A stretch of 64,000 bases of DNA from JAPLHP01 sp963720375. Lineage in GTDB: Bacteria; Chloroflexota; Dehalococcoidia; UBA2247; RBG-13-53-26. Of this stretch, positions 8,102 through 17,026 are shown piece by piece (position 1 is the first letter of the stretch; each line of letters begins with the position of its first letter). Both the position numbers and the translations under genes were made by a program. The stretch is taken from positions 1 through 64,000 of the forward strand of contig CAVRFM010000004.1 of the NCBI GenBank assembly GCA_963720375.1, in the 5' to 3' direction. The notes under the pieces were generated by a model. That model ran no database searches, was not told where the DNA came from, and saw only the letters and a list, made by a program, of their open reading frames with translations.

Positions 8102-8944
8102 ATGAGAAAGCCTGCGGTAGCCGGTTCCTTCTACGAGGGTTCAGCAGCAGGACTGCGCCGCCAGATTGAGGATTGCTTCAAGCACCCCCTGGGTCCGGGA
8201 GCGCTCCCTGGTTCTGCCAGAGTGGTGGAGAGGCATATCCTGGGTCTGGTCAGCCCTCACGCGGGCTACATCTACTCCGGCCCTGTGGCGGCAAATGGCT
8301 TCTTTCAAATAGCCGCAGAAGGAAAGCCCCAGACTGTGGTTATCCTGGGGCCCAACCATCGCGGCCTGGGAGCAGCCGTGGCTATCGGTGGACAGGATGC
8401 GTGGCAGACGCCGCTGGGTTCTGTTGAGATTGATGTTGAGGTGGGGCAGGCGATTGTCTCGGCCACACGGTGGGCTCGGTTGGATGACCTAGCCCATAGC
8501 ATGGAGCACTCTATCGAGGTTCAGGTGCCTTTCCTTCAGTATATCTACGAAAACGGATTTCGGATTGTCCCCATCTCTATGCTGAGGCAGGATTGGGAGG
8601 TTAGCCAGGAACTGGGCCGGGCTGTGGCTGCCGCTCTCAAGGGGAAAAACGCTGTCATAATTGCTAGTTCTGATTTCAGTCACTACGAATCCCAGTCGAT
8701 GGCCAGCAAGAAAGACCGACTGGCTCTGGAAGCTATCCTCAATCTGGAGCCGGAGCGGTTGGAGGAGACGGTGATCAGCCACAGTATCACTATGTGCGGC
8801 CCCGGGCCGGTGATGAGTATGCTGACTGCCTGTAAGGCTCTGGGGGCAAAGAAGGCCCGGCTATTGCGCTATGCTACCTCAGGAGACATCACTGGCGATC
8901 ACTCCCAGGTGGTGGGCTATGCCTCGGTAGAGGTCACTGCGTAG
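8102..8944 (+). CDS. amrB: AmmeMemoRadiSam system protein B (Memo-like)
   Basis: A Memo-family protein of 280 residues, a fold related to extradiol dioxygenases. Motifs: KPAVAGSFYEG at the start, VSPHAGYIYSGPVAANGF near 51, GPNHRG, the EHSIEVQVPFLQ segment, and ASSDFSHY near 190. The His/Asp residues in these segments line a metal site in the family. AmrB occurs with an AMMECR1 protein and a radical-SAM enzyme; in this genome those two lie together about 25 kb away (33389-34975). The biochemical role of the trio is not settled. It has a good SD (agaggaaag). Confidence 0.9.
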   Translation: MRKPAVAGSFYEGSAAGLRRQIEDCFKHPLGPGALPGSARVVERHILGLVSPHAGYIYSGPVAANGFFQIAAEGKPQTVVILGPNHRGLGAAVAIGGQDAWQTPLGSVEIDVEVGQAIVSATRWARLDDLAHSMEHSIEVQVPFLQYIYENGFRIVPISMLRQDWEVSQELGRAVAAALKGKNAVIIASSDFSHYESQSMASKKDRLALEAILNLEPERLEETVISHSITMCGPGPVMSMLTACKALGAKKARLLRYATSGDITGDHSQVVGYASVEVTA

Positions 8945-9067
8945 TCCCCATGATATGTCCGGCCCCTCGATATTGAGTGGATAAACCCCCTGACTTTCTT
9001 ATGCACCAGTACATGTGTTAACGTATGATCATGGATAAGTATCACTTTACGATTGTAGGAGGCCCCG

Positions 9068-10072
9068 ATGCCCACTGAGAATCAGGTGAAAGCTGTGCTG
9101 GGCGAAGTGCTTCTTCCGCAGGTGGTTCGCAGCCTGACGGACCTGAATATGGTTCGTAGCGTGGAGATAAAAGGTGGTAAGGTGAAGGTGACTCTGGCCT
9201 CCACCGGCCTGAATCCCGGCGTCAAGGATTGGGTTCAGACCAGAGCCAGCAGTACTGTGGAGAATCTTCCCAAGGTAGCTGAGGTAAGCATAGAGTTCGT
9301 TGATGCCACACCCCAGGAGCTGAACCAGGTTCGGCATGTTGTTGCGGTGATGAGCGGCAAGGGAGGGGTCGGCAAGTCCCTGGTCACCAGTCTGCTGGCC
9401 ATTGCTCTCAACCGTCAGGGCGGCAGGGTGGGCATACTGGATGCCGATATCACCGGTCCGAGTATCCCCAGGATGTTTGGTATCAATTCCCATCCGGGTG
9501 GCAGCGATGCGGCCATGCTGCCTGTGCCATCGAAATCGGGAATCATGGTTATGTCTATCAATCTGCTGCTGCCTCATGATGATGACGCTGTTATCTGGCG
9601 TGGCCCTCTCATCGGCAAGGTAATCCAGCAGTTCTGGCAGGATGTGCTCTGGGGCAATCTCGATTGCCTCTTTGTTGACCTGCCTCCCGGAACGGCTGAT
9701 GCGCCTCTTACTGTAATGCAGGTTCTTCCTCTTTCAGGCGTTGTCATTGCCCTCACTCCGCAGGATTTGACGGCTATGGTGGTGAGGAAGGCGGTCAAGA
9801 TGGCGCAGATGATGAAGATACCCGTGCTGGGAGTGGTGGAGAACATGAGCTACCTTGTCTTGCCTGAGACGGGGAAGAGGCTGGAGGTCTTCGGCAAGAG
9901 CAAAGGGTCCGAGATGGCGAAAGCGGCTGGCGCACCGCTCTTGGGTCAGTTGCCCCTGGACCCTGAGCTGGCCAGGCTTTGTGACGAAGGATTGATAGAG
10001 AGTTATAACTCCGAAGCTTTTGATAGCTTTGCCCGGGCCTTCACTGAGAAGTTGGCCGCGCTGGGCAAGTGA
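9068..10072 (+). CDS. Mrp/ApbC-family Fe-S carrier ATPase lacking the CxxC motif
   Basis: A P-loop ATPase of the Mrp/NBP35 family, which carries Fe-S clusters to apo-proteins. Residues 1-95 form the MIP18/FSCA (DUF59) domain, and 95-334 the ATPase with the deviant Walker A MSGKGGVGKS near 95. DADITGPSIPRMFG and FVDLPPGTADAPLTV are also present. In most members the region after VENMSY carries a CxxC that binds a bridging cluster at the dimer interface. Here the same place reads VENMSYLVLPETGKRLEVFG with no cysteine. The protein may therefore not hold a cluster in the usual way. It has an SD ggagg; the gene is last before a strong terminator. Confidence 0.85.
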   Translation: MPTENQVKAVLGEVLLPQVVRSLTDLNMVRSVEIKGGKVKVTLASTGLNPGVKDWVQTRASSTVENLPKVAEVSIEFVDATPQELNQVRHVVAVMSGKGGVGKSLVTSLLAIALNRQGGRVGILDADITGPSIPRMFGINSHPGGSDAAMLPVPSKSGIMVMSINLLLPHDDDAVIWRGPLIGKVIQQFWQDVLWGNLDCLFVDLPPGTADAPLTVMQVLPLSGVVIALTPQDLTAMVVRKAVKMAQMMKIPVLGVVENMSYLVLPETGKRLEVFGKSKGSEMAKAAGAPLLGQLPLDPELARLCDEGLIESYNSEAFDSFARAFTEKLAALGK

Positions 10073-10125
10073 CCGGCCATGAAATGCGGATTGTACTACA
10101 GGGCTTCTGGGTTCTATAGGTTGCT

Positions 10126-10155
10126 GATCGGGTGGGCATCTCTGCCCACCCGATC
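10126..10155. terminator. Rho-independent terminator hairpin
   Basis: A perfect 13-bp stem (gatcgggtgggca at 10126-10138 with its complement at 10143-10155) and a 4-base loop, followed by ctttgt. It lies between the converging Mrp-type gene and the thioesterase and could serve both. Confidence 0.8.
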
Positions 10156-10186
10156 CTTTGTCCCTTCCTTACCAGCTTTGTGTTGA

Positions 10187-10606
10187 CTACTGTGCCATCG
10201 GTATGGCAGTCCCTGTAGCTCTGGCGATGAGCTTCCCTTCCTGATTAGTCACTGTCATCTCTGCGATATCCACTCGCCTTCCCTTACGCAAAACGCGACA
10301 CTCAGCGGTAAGCTCATCTTCCGGCGATGCCGCAGCGATAAAGTGAATGTTGAATTGGGTGGCGATGCTGGGACGGCCCATGGAGTTAACGGCAAAGGCA
10401 AAAGCCTGGTCAGCCGCAGACATGACGATGCCGCCAAAGATGAACTGATTGAAGGTAAGGTATTCCGGTCTCAGTTTCATAGTCACCTTAGCGTGACCTG
10501 ATGTCAGTTCGAGCAGTTTCATATCCAGAAAGGAGCTGATGGGCTCCTTTTCTATCTTCGCTCTAAACTCTGCCAGGTTATCTTGAGCTTCATTGCCTGC
10601 TGACAT
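10187..10606 (-). CDS. PaaI/hotdog-fold acyl-CoA thioesterase
   Basis: A 139-residue hotdog protein expected to hydrolyse acyl- or aryl-CoA thioesters. The family segment normally written HGG..a.AD.A appears as FNQFIFGGIVMSAADQAFAF near residue 53. The Asp is kept but the usual His before GG is Phe, a variation seen among thioesterases of different specificity. The final strands (VDIAEMTVTNQEGKLIARAT) are typical. It stands alone on the minus strand with no clear partner, so the substrate cannot be deduced. Confidence 0.8.
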   Translation of the reverse strand: MSAGNEAQDNLAEFRAKIEKEPISSFLDMKLLELTSGHAKVTMKLRPEYLTFNQFIFGGIVMSAADQAFAFAVNSMGRPSIATQFNIHFIAAASPEDELTAECRVLRKGRRVDIAEMTVTNQEGKLIARATGTAIPMAQ

Positions 10607-10676
10607 TTGCCCTACCTATCATTACCACAGTCCGCTTATTGTTGCTCAGGGCGCTCTCTTCCCACCCAGCCCTTGT

Positions 10677-10715
10677 CCTGATTAAAGCATACCCCTCTAT
10701 AATGCTCTAATCAGG
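10677..10715 (+). terminator. Terminator-like inverted repeat
   Basis: cctgattaaagcat (10677-10690) pairs with atgctctaatcagg (10702-10715) with one mismatch, followed by acgtttttt. The T-run reads in the plus direction, although the genes on both sides are on the minus strand. It may insulate against antisense transcription. Confidence 0.5.
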
Positions 10716-10781
10716 ACGTTTTTTGTTACTTACGCATCCCCCATTTGGCACACGACATCCAAACGTGCTGCAATGGCAGCT

Positions 10782-11741
10782 TCAGGACTTTTTTGCAGCC
10801 TTGGCACCAGCGATCTTGGTATCCATAAAAAGCTTGAAGGCTTCACGGGAGTTATAGGTGAACTTGAATCCGATCGTCTTGGTGAGCTTCTCGGTGTTGA
10901 CCAGTATCGGGTACTTCATGTACTCGAGGCCGCCGGCCGGCGATTTCTTCTGGATATGCAATGCCCAACTGATGCTTATCAGCGGTGACCAGACCCATGC
11001 GGGGAGACCGAGAGATGGTTTACCTGTAGCCTTCAGCATATCTCTGTAGGTCACAGACCCCTCGGCGCCTGCGTTGAAGACCCCTGCGCGCCTTTCTTTG
11101 AGCAGAGTCACTACCAGTCTGGCCAGGTCTTGCTCGTATATGAATTGCCACCCCGGATTGTACCCAGCACAGTACATCGTTATTGGCATGAACAGAACAT
11201 TCAGACCCGAAGGACCGGCCTCCGGCCCTGTCACTGAGACGACACGCACAATGGTCACGCACTGCTTCGGGTGAGCCTTACCGTATTCTTGAAACATCAG
11301 GTCAACCTCGGCTTTATCTTCACCATAGGGGAAATTGGGAGTGGGCTTCAATGGCTGATCTTCATTGATCAGTGTGGGATTATCGCGGTGTGCCCCATAA
11401 ACGGTATGGCTGCTTTGGTAGAAAAGGGCTTCCACTGATGTCGCCTCGCAAGCCTGCAGGAAACTCTTGGTCCCGCCTATATTGATACCGTGGGCATCAA
11501 CGTGGGTTTTTGGCGGGACAATGAAAGCCAGGTGCAACGCCGTGTCCACCTTGTTTTGAGCGAAGATGTCAATTAAGGACTCGCGTACATCACGCGAATA
11601 GAACTTGAGCTTGGCAGTGGAATAACTGGGCGGCCTGATGTCTATGCCAACAACAGTCTCCACTTCCTTTTCCTCGTCCAGCTTCTTGAGCATCTGGGCA
11701 CCCAGATAGCCCGACACCCCCGTTATTGCGACACTTTTCAT
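10782..11741 (-). CDS. NAD-dependent epimerase/dehydratase (extended SDR)
   Basis: A 319-residue extended short-chain dehydrogenase. The Rossmann motif is SVAITGVSGYLGAQML at residues 3-18, the acidic GIDIRPP that selects NAD is near 33, and the catalytic S-Y-K set appears as SSHTVYG near 109 with FPYGEDKAE near 137. The C-terminal domain (VYRDMLKATGKPSLGLPAWV in style) is that of nucleoside-sugar-like epimerases, but the substrate is not evident. The start has a strong AAGGAGG. No operon partner. Confidence 0.85.
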   Translation of the reverse strand: MKSVAITGVSGYLGAQMLKKLDEEKEVETVVGIDIRPPSYSTAKLKFYSRDVRESLIDIFAQNKVDTALHLAFIVPPKTHVDAHGINIGGTKSFLQACEATSVEALFYQSSHTVYGAHRDNPTLINEDQPLKPTPNFPYGEDKAEVDLMFQEYGKAHPKQCVTIVRVVSVTGPEAGPSGLNVLFMPITMYCAGYNPGWQFIYEQDLARLVVTLLKERRAGVFNAGAEGSVTYRDMLKATGKPSLGLPAWVWSPLISISWALHIQKKSPAGGLEYMKYPILVNTEKLTKTIGFKFTYNSREAFKLFMDTKIAGAKAAKKS

Positions 11742-11930
11742 ACGTGCCTCCTTGATTTACTTTCTACTGGGTTGCCGTACCCTCAATGCGTGAAACCTGA
11801 CCGATGATGCAGGATGCGCAGGGCTTTGCCCCAGTTGGCGGAGAGTATGACCTGACCAGCGACCCGATGTCAAGTTGCGAACAGAGTTAGGCATTTTTCT
11901 GCGCTGGTCTCCGGGCGGCAGGTGGTCCTA

Positions 11931-11959
11931 TTGACGGGACTCGGTGAGGGGTATATACT
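11931..11959 (+). promoter_or_regulatory. Promoter of the MarR-ABC operon
   Basis: TTGACG (11931-11936), a 17-base spacer and TATACT (11954-11959). Transcription should start near 11966. That leaves a 27-base leader with aaggaa 6 bases before the GTG at 11993 and supports that start over the TTG at 11975. Confidence 0.7.
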
Positions 11960-11992
11960 TTCATTATAAAACTATTGCATAAGGAAACTGAT

Positions 11993-12457
11993 GTGCTGGC
12001 CCCCGATGTCGAATGCGCTGCGCTGCTGATGGATGTGGTTCCCCTCGTGATGCACCGTATCCGCATGGAAATGCGCAGCCAGCGGATGCCCAGCCTTTCA
12101 GTGCCCCAATTGCGTGCCCTCATCTATCTCGACCGGAACGAGGGCGCTTCACTTTCCGAACTTGCGGAGCATATTGGGCTGGAGTTGCCTTCCATGTCCA
12201 AGACAGTGGATGCGCTGGTTGCCCGGGGATTGGTCGTCCGTCGGGTGCTTCCGGCTGACCGCCGCTACATTAGTCTAAGGCTAAGTGCACGCGGACTCGC
12301 CGAACTCAAGCGAGCGCGCCGCATTACTGAAACGCACTTAATGGAGGCACTCGCAGTATTGTCATCCGCACAGCAGGCTAAGATCGTGGAAGCACTACAA
12401 GAGTTGCGCCTTGTCTTCGCGCCGGAGAGGGTTGCTGCAGCCGAGGAGGGCCAGTAA
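11993..12457 (+). CDS. MarR-family transcriptional regulator
   Basis: A 154-residue winged-helix regulator. Helices flank a wHTH at about 50-110: SLSELAEHIGLELPSMSKTV for the recognition region and ADRRYISLRLSARG for the wing. It is directly followed by an ABC ATPase and permease in the same direction. MarR proteins in this position usually repress their exporter operon until a small molecule binds. I chose the GTG at 11993 from the promoter and SD position; the frame is open to a TTG at 11975. Confidence 0.88.
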   Translation: MLAPDVECAALLMDVVPLVMHRIRMEMRSQRMPSLSVPQLRALIYLDRNEGASLSELAEHIGLELPSMSKTVDALVARGLVVRRVLPADRRYISLRLSARGLAELKRARRITETHLMEALAVLSSAQQAKIVEALQELRLVFAPERVAAAEEGQ

Positions 12458-12461
12458 TTCA

Positions 12462-13271
12462 GTGCCCAATCCAATTTTAGAGACTGCCGCACTCACCCGC
12501 CGCTTTGGAGACCTCACTGCTGTGGATAACCTGACTATTTCTGTAGAGCCTGGTGAGGTATTTGGAATGCTCGGCCCCAACGGTGCCGGCAAGACCACGG
12601 TCATCAAGATGCTCACCACCCTGCTGCGGCCAACCTCTGGTGAGGCGAGCGTTGCTGGCTTCAGCATCACCCGCCGAGCCCCGGATGTGCGGCGTGTCAC
12701 TGGATATGTGCCACAGATGATATCGGCAGACGGCACGCTCACCGGCTATGAAAACCTGATGGTCTTTACCAAGCTCTACGATGTCCCGCGCAGCGAGCGC
12801 AAAGGGCGGGTGCTGGAGGGGCTTTCGTTCATGGGTCTGGAGGATGCTGGCAACAAGCTGGTGCGCACCTACTCCGGCGGCATGATCCGCCGGCTGGAGA
12901 TTGTGCAGTCCGTTCTCCATCGCCCCAAGGTCCTCTTCCTGGACGAGCCGACGGTGGGGCTGGATCCCTTGGCCCGCATTGCGCTGTGGGAGCACATCAG
13001 TCAACTGCGTGCCGAATACGGCACCACCATCTTATTGACCACACATCTTATGGAGGAAGCGGACCACCTCTGCAATCGTGTGGCGATTATGCACCATGGG
13101 AAGCTCGTTGCACTGGGAACACCGGCTGACCTCAAAGCGTCTATTGGCATGAATGGTGCCACACTGGAGGATGTCTTTATCCACTTTGCCGGTGACAAAC
13201 TGGAACCGGAGTCAGGAGCAAATTACCGTGAGACCCGTCAAACAAGGCGGACCGCCAAACGGCTCGGTTGA
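12462..13271 (+). CDS. ABC-2-type exporter ATPase (DrrA-like)
   Basis: The ATP-binding subunit of a drug- or lipid-type exporter. It has Walker A GPNGAGKTT near 40, signature YSGGM, Walker B VLFLDEPTVGLD and the H-loop TTHLMEEAD, followed by a short C-terminal extension of about 40 residues. From the GTG at 12462 (gaggaggg about 11 bases upstream) it has 269 residues. An upstream TTG would overlap the MarR gene and gives an unlikely N-terminus. It works with the permease encoded 18 bases downstream. Confidence 0.88.
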   Translation: MPNPILETAALTRRFGDLTAVDNLTISVEPGEVFGMLGPNGAGKTTVIKMLTTLLRPTSGEASVAGFSITRRAPDVRRVTGYVPQMISADGTLTGYENLMVFTKLYDVPRSERKGRVLEGLSFMGLEDAGNKLVRTYSGGMIRRLEIVQSVLHRPKVLFLDEPTVGLDPLARIALWEHISQLRAEYGTTILLTTHLMEEADHLCNRVAIMHHGKLVALGTPADLKASIGMNGATLEDVFIHFAGDKLEPESGANYRETRQTRRTAKRLG

Positions 13272-13289
13272 AAAGGCACTGAAACACCA

Positions 13290-14081
13290 ATGAATCCCTT
13301 GACCACAGTCACCAGATTTGTCTATAAGACCTGGGTCATTGCTGAACTTGAGATCCGCAAGCTGCGGCATGATCCTACGGAACTGATCACTCGGGCGGTA
13401 CAGCCAGCGCTCTGGCTCCTGGTATTCGGGCAGGTGGTCGCCCGTACACACGCTTTCCCAACCCCTGTGAACATGCCCTATATGGACTTCTTGGCTCCCG
13501 GTGTCCTGGCCCAGAGCGTGCTTTTCATCGCTATCTTCAGCGGCATATCCCTCATCTGGGAGCGGGACCTGGGGGTGATTCACAAATTCCTGGCCAGCCC
13601 TACACCACGAACAGCGCTGGCACTGGGTAAGGCACTCTCCGGTGGAGTCCGCGCCCTTTCACAGGCCGTCATCGTCTACGTGCTGGCTGTCATTCTAAGT
13701 GTGAAGATAGACTGGAGTCCTCTAGCCTTGATTGGAGTGCTGGCAGCCATCTTGCTGGGAGCGGCCGCCTTCTCCGCCTTCTCTCTGATCATCGCCCTGA
13801 TAGTCAAAACACGTGACCGGTTTATGGGCATTGGCCAGGTGCTGACCATGCCTTTCTTCTTCGCCAGCAGCGCCATCTATCCCATTTCGATAATGCCTGG
13901 CTGGTTGAAGGTGATTGCGCACGGTAATCCGCTGAGCTATGAGGTAGATGCACTGCGGACATTGATGCTGCGTGGCGGAACGAGCTCCTTCGGTCTTCCT
14001 CTTGATTTCGGGGTTCTGGCATCGGTCACAATAGTGCTGGTTATCATTGCCGGTCGGCTCTATCCCAGAGCAGTTACCTAG
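13290..14081 (+). CDS. ABC-2-type exporter permease (DrrB-like)
   Basis: A 263-residue integral membrane protein with six hydrophobic segments and the ABC-2 permease features FGQVVARTHAF, DFLAPGVLAQSVLF and ASSAIYPISIMPGWLK near 193-208. It would form the membrane channel driven by the ATPase just upstream. The MarR-ATPase-permease order suggests efflux of a toxic compound or an endogenous lipid or metabolite; nothing here shows which. Confidence 0.87.
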   Translation: MNPLTTVTRFVYKTWVIAELEIRKLRHDPTELITRAVQPALWLLVFGQVVARTHAFPTPVNMPYMDFLAPGVLAQSVLFIAIFSGISLIWERDLGVIHKFLASPTPRTALALGKALSGGVRALSQAVIVYVLAVILSVKIDWSPLALIGVLAAILLGAAAFSAFSLIIALIVKTRDRFMGIGQVLTMPFFFASSAIYPISIMPGWLKVIAHGNPLSYEVDALRTLMLRGGTSSFGLPLDFGVLASVTIVLVIIAGRLYPRAVT

Positions 14082-14210
14082 AAGCCTATCGGAGTCGAAT
14101 CACATAATTCGGTATCACTGACCTGCGACCATACACTAGGGAATAAGAGGTAAGGCAAAACTTTTGACTCGATGCCAGTCTTCGAGTAGATGTAAGGAAT
14201 AAGATGCCGG

Positions 14211-15494
14211 CTACTCCAGAAAGCGGTGTTTCAAATTCATCATGTCCCGGTAGGGGACTACCCCGAGTATCTTGCCGGTGTCGTCATCGACGACGGGAAT
14301 GGCCCGAAAGCCATATCGCGTGAACTTGGCCGAGGCTTCCCTCAGGGTGCTCGTGGGTTTTAAGCTTGCCACTACATCAGTCATAACGTCTTTCAAAAGT
14401 GCATTTTCGCTTGCCTTGAGCATGTCTCGAACGTCGATAACGCCCAGCAGCTTATCCTGCTCATCAACAACGTAGAGGTACATTATTACGTCGGCATCTT
14501 TGACGACGCGGCGATACTCTCTGCCTGCCTGCTGGATGGTCATATTTGGCCCGAATTTCAGGAAATTCGAAGTGGCGTAGTTGAGGATCTTTTCTTCATG
14601 TCTTTCCAAGATGGCCTGGATCTTTCTGCCGTTTTCATTGTCCAGCAGCTTTAGGATGGCATTTGCCTCCGATGATGGCAGGACTGCCAGAACATCTGCG
14701 GCCTGGCCCGGCGTCATCTCGTTAATAAGCTGAGCGATTTTCTCCTTGCTTAGATGGGAAAGGATGGCTCTCTGCACACTGGGGTCAATTTCCTCCAGAG
14801 TATCCGAGGCGTGGCTGGTATCGAGTTCATCAAAGATCAAAGCCCGTTGTTCCTGGTCCAGACTTTCAAGAATGTCTGCCAGATCAACGGGGTGCATCTC
14901 GGACAGCCGCTCCTTCAGGACGTTCAGCTTAACGTCCCCTTTGAAGCTGCTTATATGCGTCGGCAGGGCCTGGAAGTAAGTCCAGGAAATCGTTTCCCTC
15001 TTCATCCTGCTAGCCATGCTATTGATCAGGTCTGTCAATCTCTTCAGCCCCATCCGTCGAAGTAATCCGTATCTGCTGACGTCTACTTCGCTCACATATA
15101 GTCTGTTGTTGACCAGGATCATTTTCACGTCGTAAACCACCTCTACCTCCCTGCCCTCCAAGTCCAGAATCTTCTTGTCCAGGATATAGTCCTTCAACAA
15201 GGTCTCCTTGCCAAGATTCGCCTCATAATTCTGCAGTGAATCAATATCAGTGGTGATCTCTCTGGTGGTTAGTGACTGGATTCTGTCCCATGGAATAAGA
15301 AGGGCGGGGTTACCAAACGGGCGGTTGACGTAAATGTGGGTCACTACCGGTACTTTGCCGTTTTCCACAATAACAAAATCGGCCAACCTGCCAATCCTCT
15401 TGCCATTTCGTATGATCCTCGCTCCAAGGAGTTCAGTCAGGAAATAAACCTGTTCGTGCTGCTTGCTCTTTGCTGAAATGCTATCGTTTATCAT
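14211..15494 (-). CDS. PRC-barrel / MgtE N-domain / CBS-domain protein (free-standing Mg sensor-like)
   Basis: A soluble protein of 427 residues with no membrane segment. Residues 15-150 hold two PRC-barrel-like units (LLGARIIRNGKRIGRLADFV and KKILDLEGREVEVVYDV). About 210-310 are MgtE_N repeats (MHPVDLADILESLDQEQRAL, MTPGQAADVLAVLPSSEANA). About 310-427 are a CBS pair (VVDEQDKLLGVIDVRDML and PVVDDDTGKILGVVPYRDMM). In MgtE the N and CBS domains bind Mg2+ and gate the channel, but the MgtE channel domain is absent here. The gene follows an Nramp-related transporter and a tiny membrane protein on the same strand. I infer that it senses a divalent ion, probably Mg2+, for that transporter. Confidence 0.85.
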   Translation of the reverse strand: MINDSISAKSKQHEQVYFLTELLGARIIRNGKRIGRLADFVIVENGKVPVVTHIYVNRPFGNPALLIPWDRIQSLTTREITTDIDSLQNYEANLGKETLLKDYILDKKILDLEGREVEVVYDVKMILVNNRLYVSEVDVSRYGLLRRMGLKRLTDLINSMASRMKRETISWTYFQALPTHISSFKGDVKLNVLKERLSEMHPVDLADILESLDQEQRALIFDELDTSHASDTLEEIDPSVQRAILSHLSKEKIAQLINEMTPGQAADVLAVLPSSEANAILKLLDNENGRKIQAILERHEEKILNYATSNFLKFGPNMTIQQAGREYRRVVKDADVIMYLYVVDEQDKLLGVIDVRDMLKASENALLKDVMTDVVASLKPTSTLREASAKFTRYGFRAIPVVDDDTGKILGVVPYRDMMNLKHRFLE

Positions 15495-15512
15495 TCACCT
15501 GAAACTCATGGT

Positions 15513-15689
15513 TTACTTTACCACCGTCGTGAAGAACTTATAGAACAATACTCCCACCAGGAGTAGCAAGTAAAGTCGGAGCATCAGCAGAGCGATGCTG
15601 ACCAGTCTTGTCTGTTTTATACGCGGTGAACTATACTTCCTGTTGATCTCTGTGAATTTGTGAAATCTGCCCTGAAGAAAGTGCTTCAT
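15513..15689 (-). CDS. 58-residue single-span membrane protein
   Basis: A short frame from an ATG at 15689 to a TAA at 15515-15513. It starts MKHFLQGRFHKFTEINRKYS, is basic up to residue 29, and has one hydrophobic stretch (SIALLMLRLYLLLLVGVLFY at 31-50) with a short tail ending in VVK. It fits exactly between the Nramp-related gene and the PRC/MgtE_N/CBS gene on the same strand, with 18 bases to the latter. The basic, then hydrophobic layout fits a one-pass protein with its N-terminus in the cytoplasm. The SD is weak. It may be an accessory subunit linking sensor and transporter; this is inference from position only. Confidence 0.6.
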   Translation of the reverse strand: MKHFLQGRFHKFTEINRKYSSPRIKQTRLVSIALLMLRLYLLLLVGVLFYKFFTTVVK

Positions 15690-15754
15690 TTGTCTACCGT
15701 ATTAACCCTTTGAAGACCTGCACCATAGATTATGCCTCCCGCAACTGAGATCGC

Positions 15755-17026
15755 TCACTTGAAAATCCCGGGGAAAAGCGCGCTCACGGCATACAATGTC
15801 GACAGGATAACAATGGCTATTACTATACTGAAGCCAATAATGTTCTGGAACAGAGAATTCTTGTATTTTCCCATTACCTCTGCATCGTTAAGAAGCAGTA
15901 GCAGGAATACCAGCGCGGCCGGGAGCAGGGTTACGGCAACCACCTGCACGAACAGTGTAATGGTAACAAGCACTTTCGAGGAGGATACCAGAACCACTGT
16001 GCCGGCAGTAATCAACGCCAAGAAATAGATGATATAGAACCACGGGGCTTCCTTGATCTTGTTATTCAGTGAATGTGCCCAGCCGAAAACCTCGCCAAAA
16101 GCCCAGGAACTGGCCAGGGAGATACAAATAGCACCGAGAAGTCCTGCATCAAAAAGGCCGATGGCCAAAAACGTGCCCACATATTGATTCACTCCTCTGA
16201 GTGCCTGGGCGGCGTGGGCAGCACTATCTATGTTGACACTCCTTAGGAGCGTCCCGCTCACAATAATGCAGAAAACGGCCACCACCACGGTGAATACTGA
16301 GCCGAAAGCAGTGTCCACCCGTTCCCAGGGGATATCCTTTTCCTGCATGCGTTTATCGACCACTGAGCTCTGCTGGAAGAAGACCATCCAGGGGGCGATG
16401 GTGGTTCCGATATTAGCCATCAGGAAGAAGAAAATCTCATTATTGAATCCGCCGGGAAAGCCGGGCACCAGACCCTGCCGAAGAATGCTGGAAACCGACG
16501 GATGAACGAGAAAGGCGGCGGGGATATAGATCAGATTCAAGACACAGAACAGCATCACCAGTTTTTCCCAGGTCCAGTAGCGCCCCTGTATAACCATTGC
16601 TCCCATGAGGACTGAAACGCAGATCACGGTGACGACGGGAGGAACGTGAAAGATGCTCATCGCTGCGGTCATACCGATGAACTCCGTAATCAGAGTCAGC
16701 CAATCCACCAAGCCCAAATCGATGAGGGAGAACCACCCCCAAAATGGACCAAAGGAATCGAAGATAGCTTCGGCATGCCCGCGCTTGGTCACAGCTCCCA
16801 AACGCACTGTCATCTCCTGGACAACATAGGCCACCGGCCCCAGCAGCACGACGAACCAGATCAGACCGTAACCGAATTTGGAACCGGTAACTATGTAGGT
16901 GGTTATGCCACCGGCATCATTGTCTGCCATCATCACAATAATGCCCGGTCCGGCAATCATCAGGAACAGTCTTATTGCCTTGCTAACCCTGCGGTATTTG
17001 TAAAAAAAGCTGGCCAAAAGACCCAT
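15755..17026 (-). CDS. Nramp-related divalent metal transporter (NRMT-like)
   Basis: An 11-12-span protein of the Nramp/SLC11 fold, 423 residues. Classical Mn/Fe Nramps carry DPGN in TM1 and MPH in TM6 at the metal site. Here TM1 reads MADNDAGGITTYIVTG (about 33-48) and the TM6 region reads TTIAPWMVFFQQSSVVDKRM. The Asp is kept, but the Asn and the Met/His ligands are changed. Such changes are described for Nramp-related magnesium transporters, where loss of the soft Met ligand goes with Mg2+ transport. The next genes encode a tiny membrane protein and a free MgtE-type sensor, which supports Mg2+ as substrate. Confidence 0.8.
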   Translation of the reverse strand: MGLLASFFYKYRRVSKAIRLFLMIAGPGIIVMMADNDAGGITTYIVTGSKFGYGLIWFVVLLGPVAYVVQEMTVRLGAVTKRGHAEAIFDSFGPFWGWFSLIDLGLVDWLTLITEFIGMTAAMSIFHVPPVVTVICVSVLMGAMVIQGRYWTWEKLVMLFCVLNLIYIPAAFLVHPSVSSILRQGLVPGFPGGFNNEIFFFLMANIGTTIAPWMVFFQQSSVVDKRMQEKDIPWERVDTAFGSVFTVVVAVFCIIVSGTLLRSVNIDSAAHAAQALRGVNQYVGTFLAIGLFDAGLLGAICISLASSWAFGEVFGWAHSLNNKIKEAPWFYIIYFLALITAGTVVLVSSSKVLVTITLFVQVVAVTLLPAALVFLLLLLNDAEVMGKYKNSLFQNIIGFSIVIAIVILSTLYAVSALFPGIFK

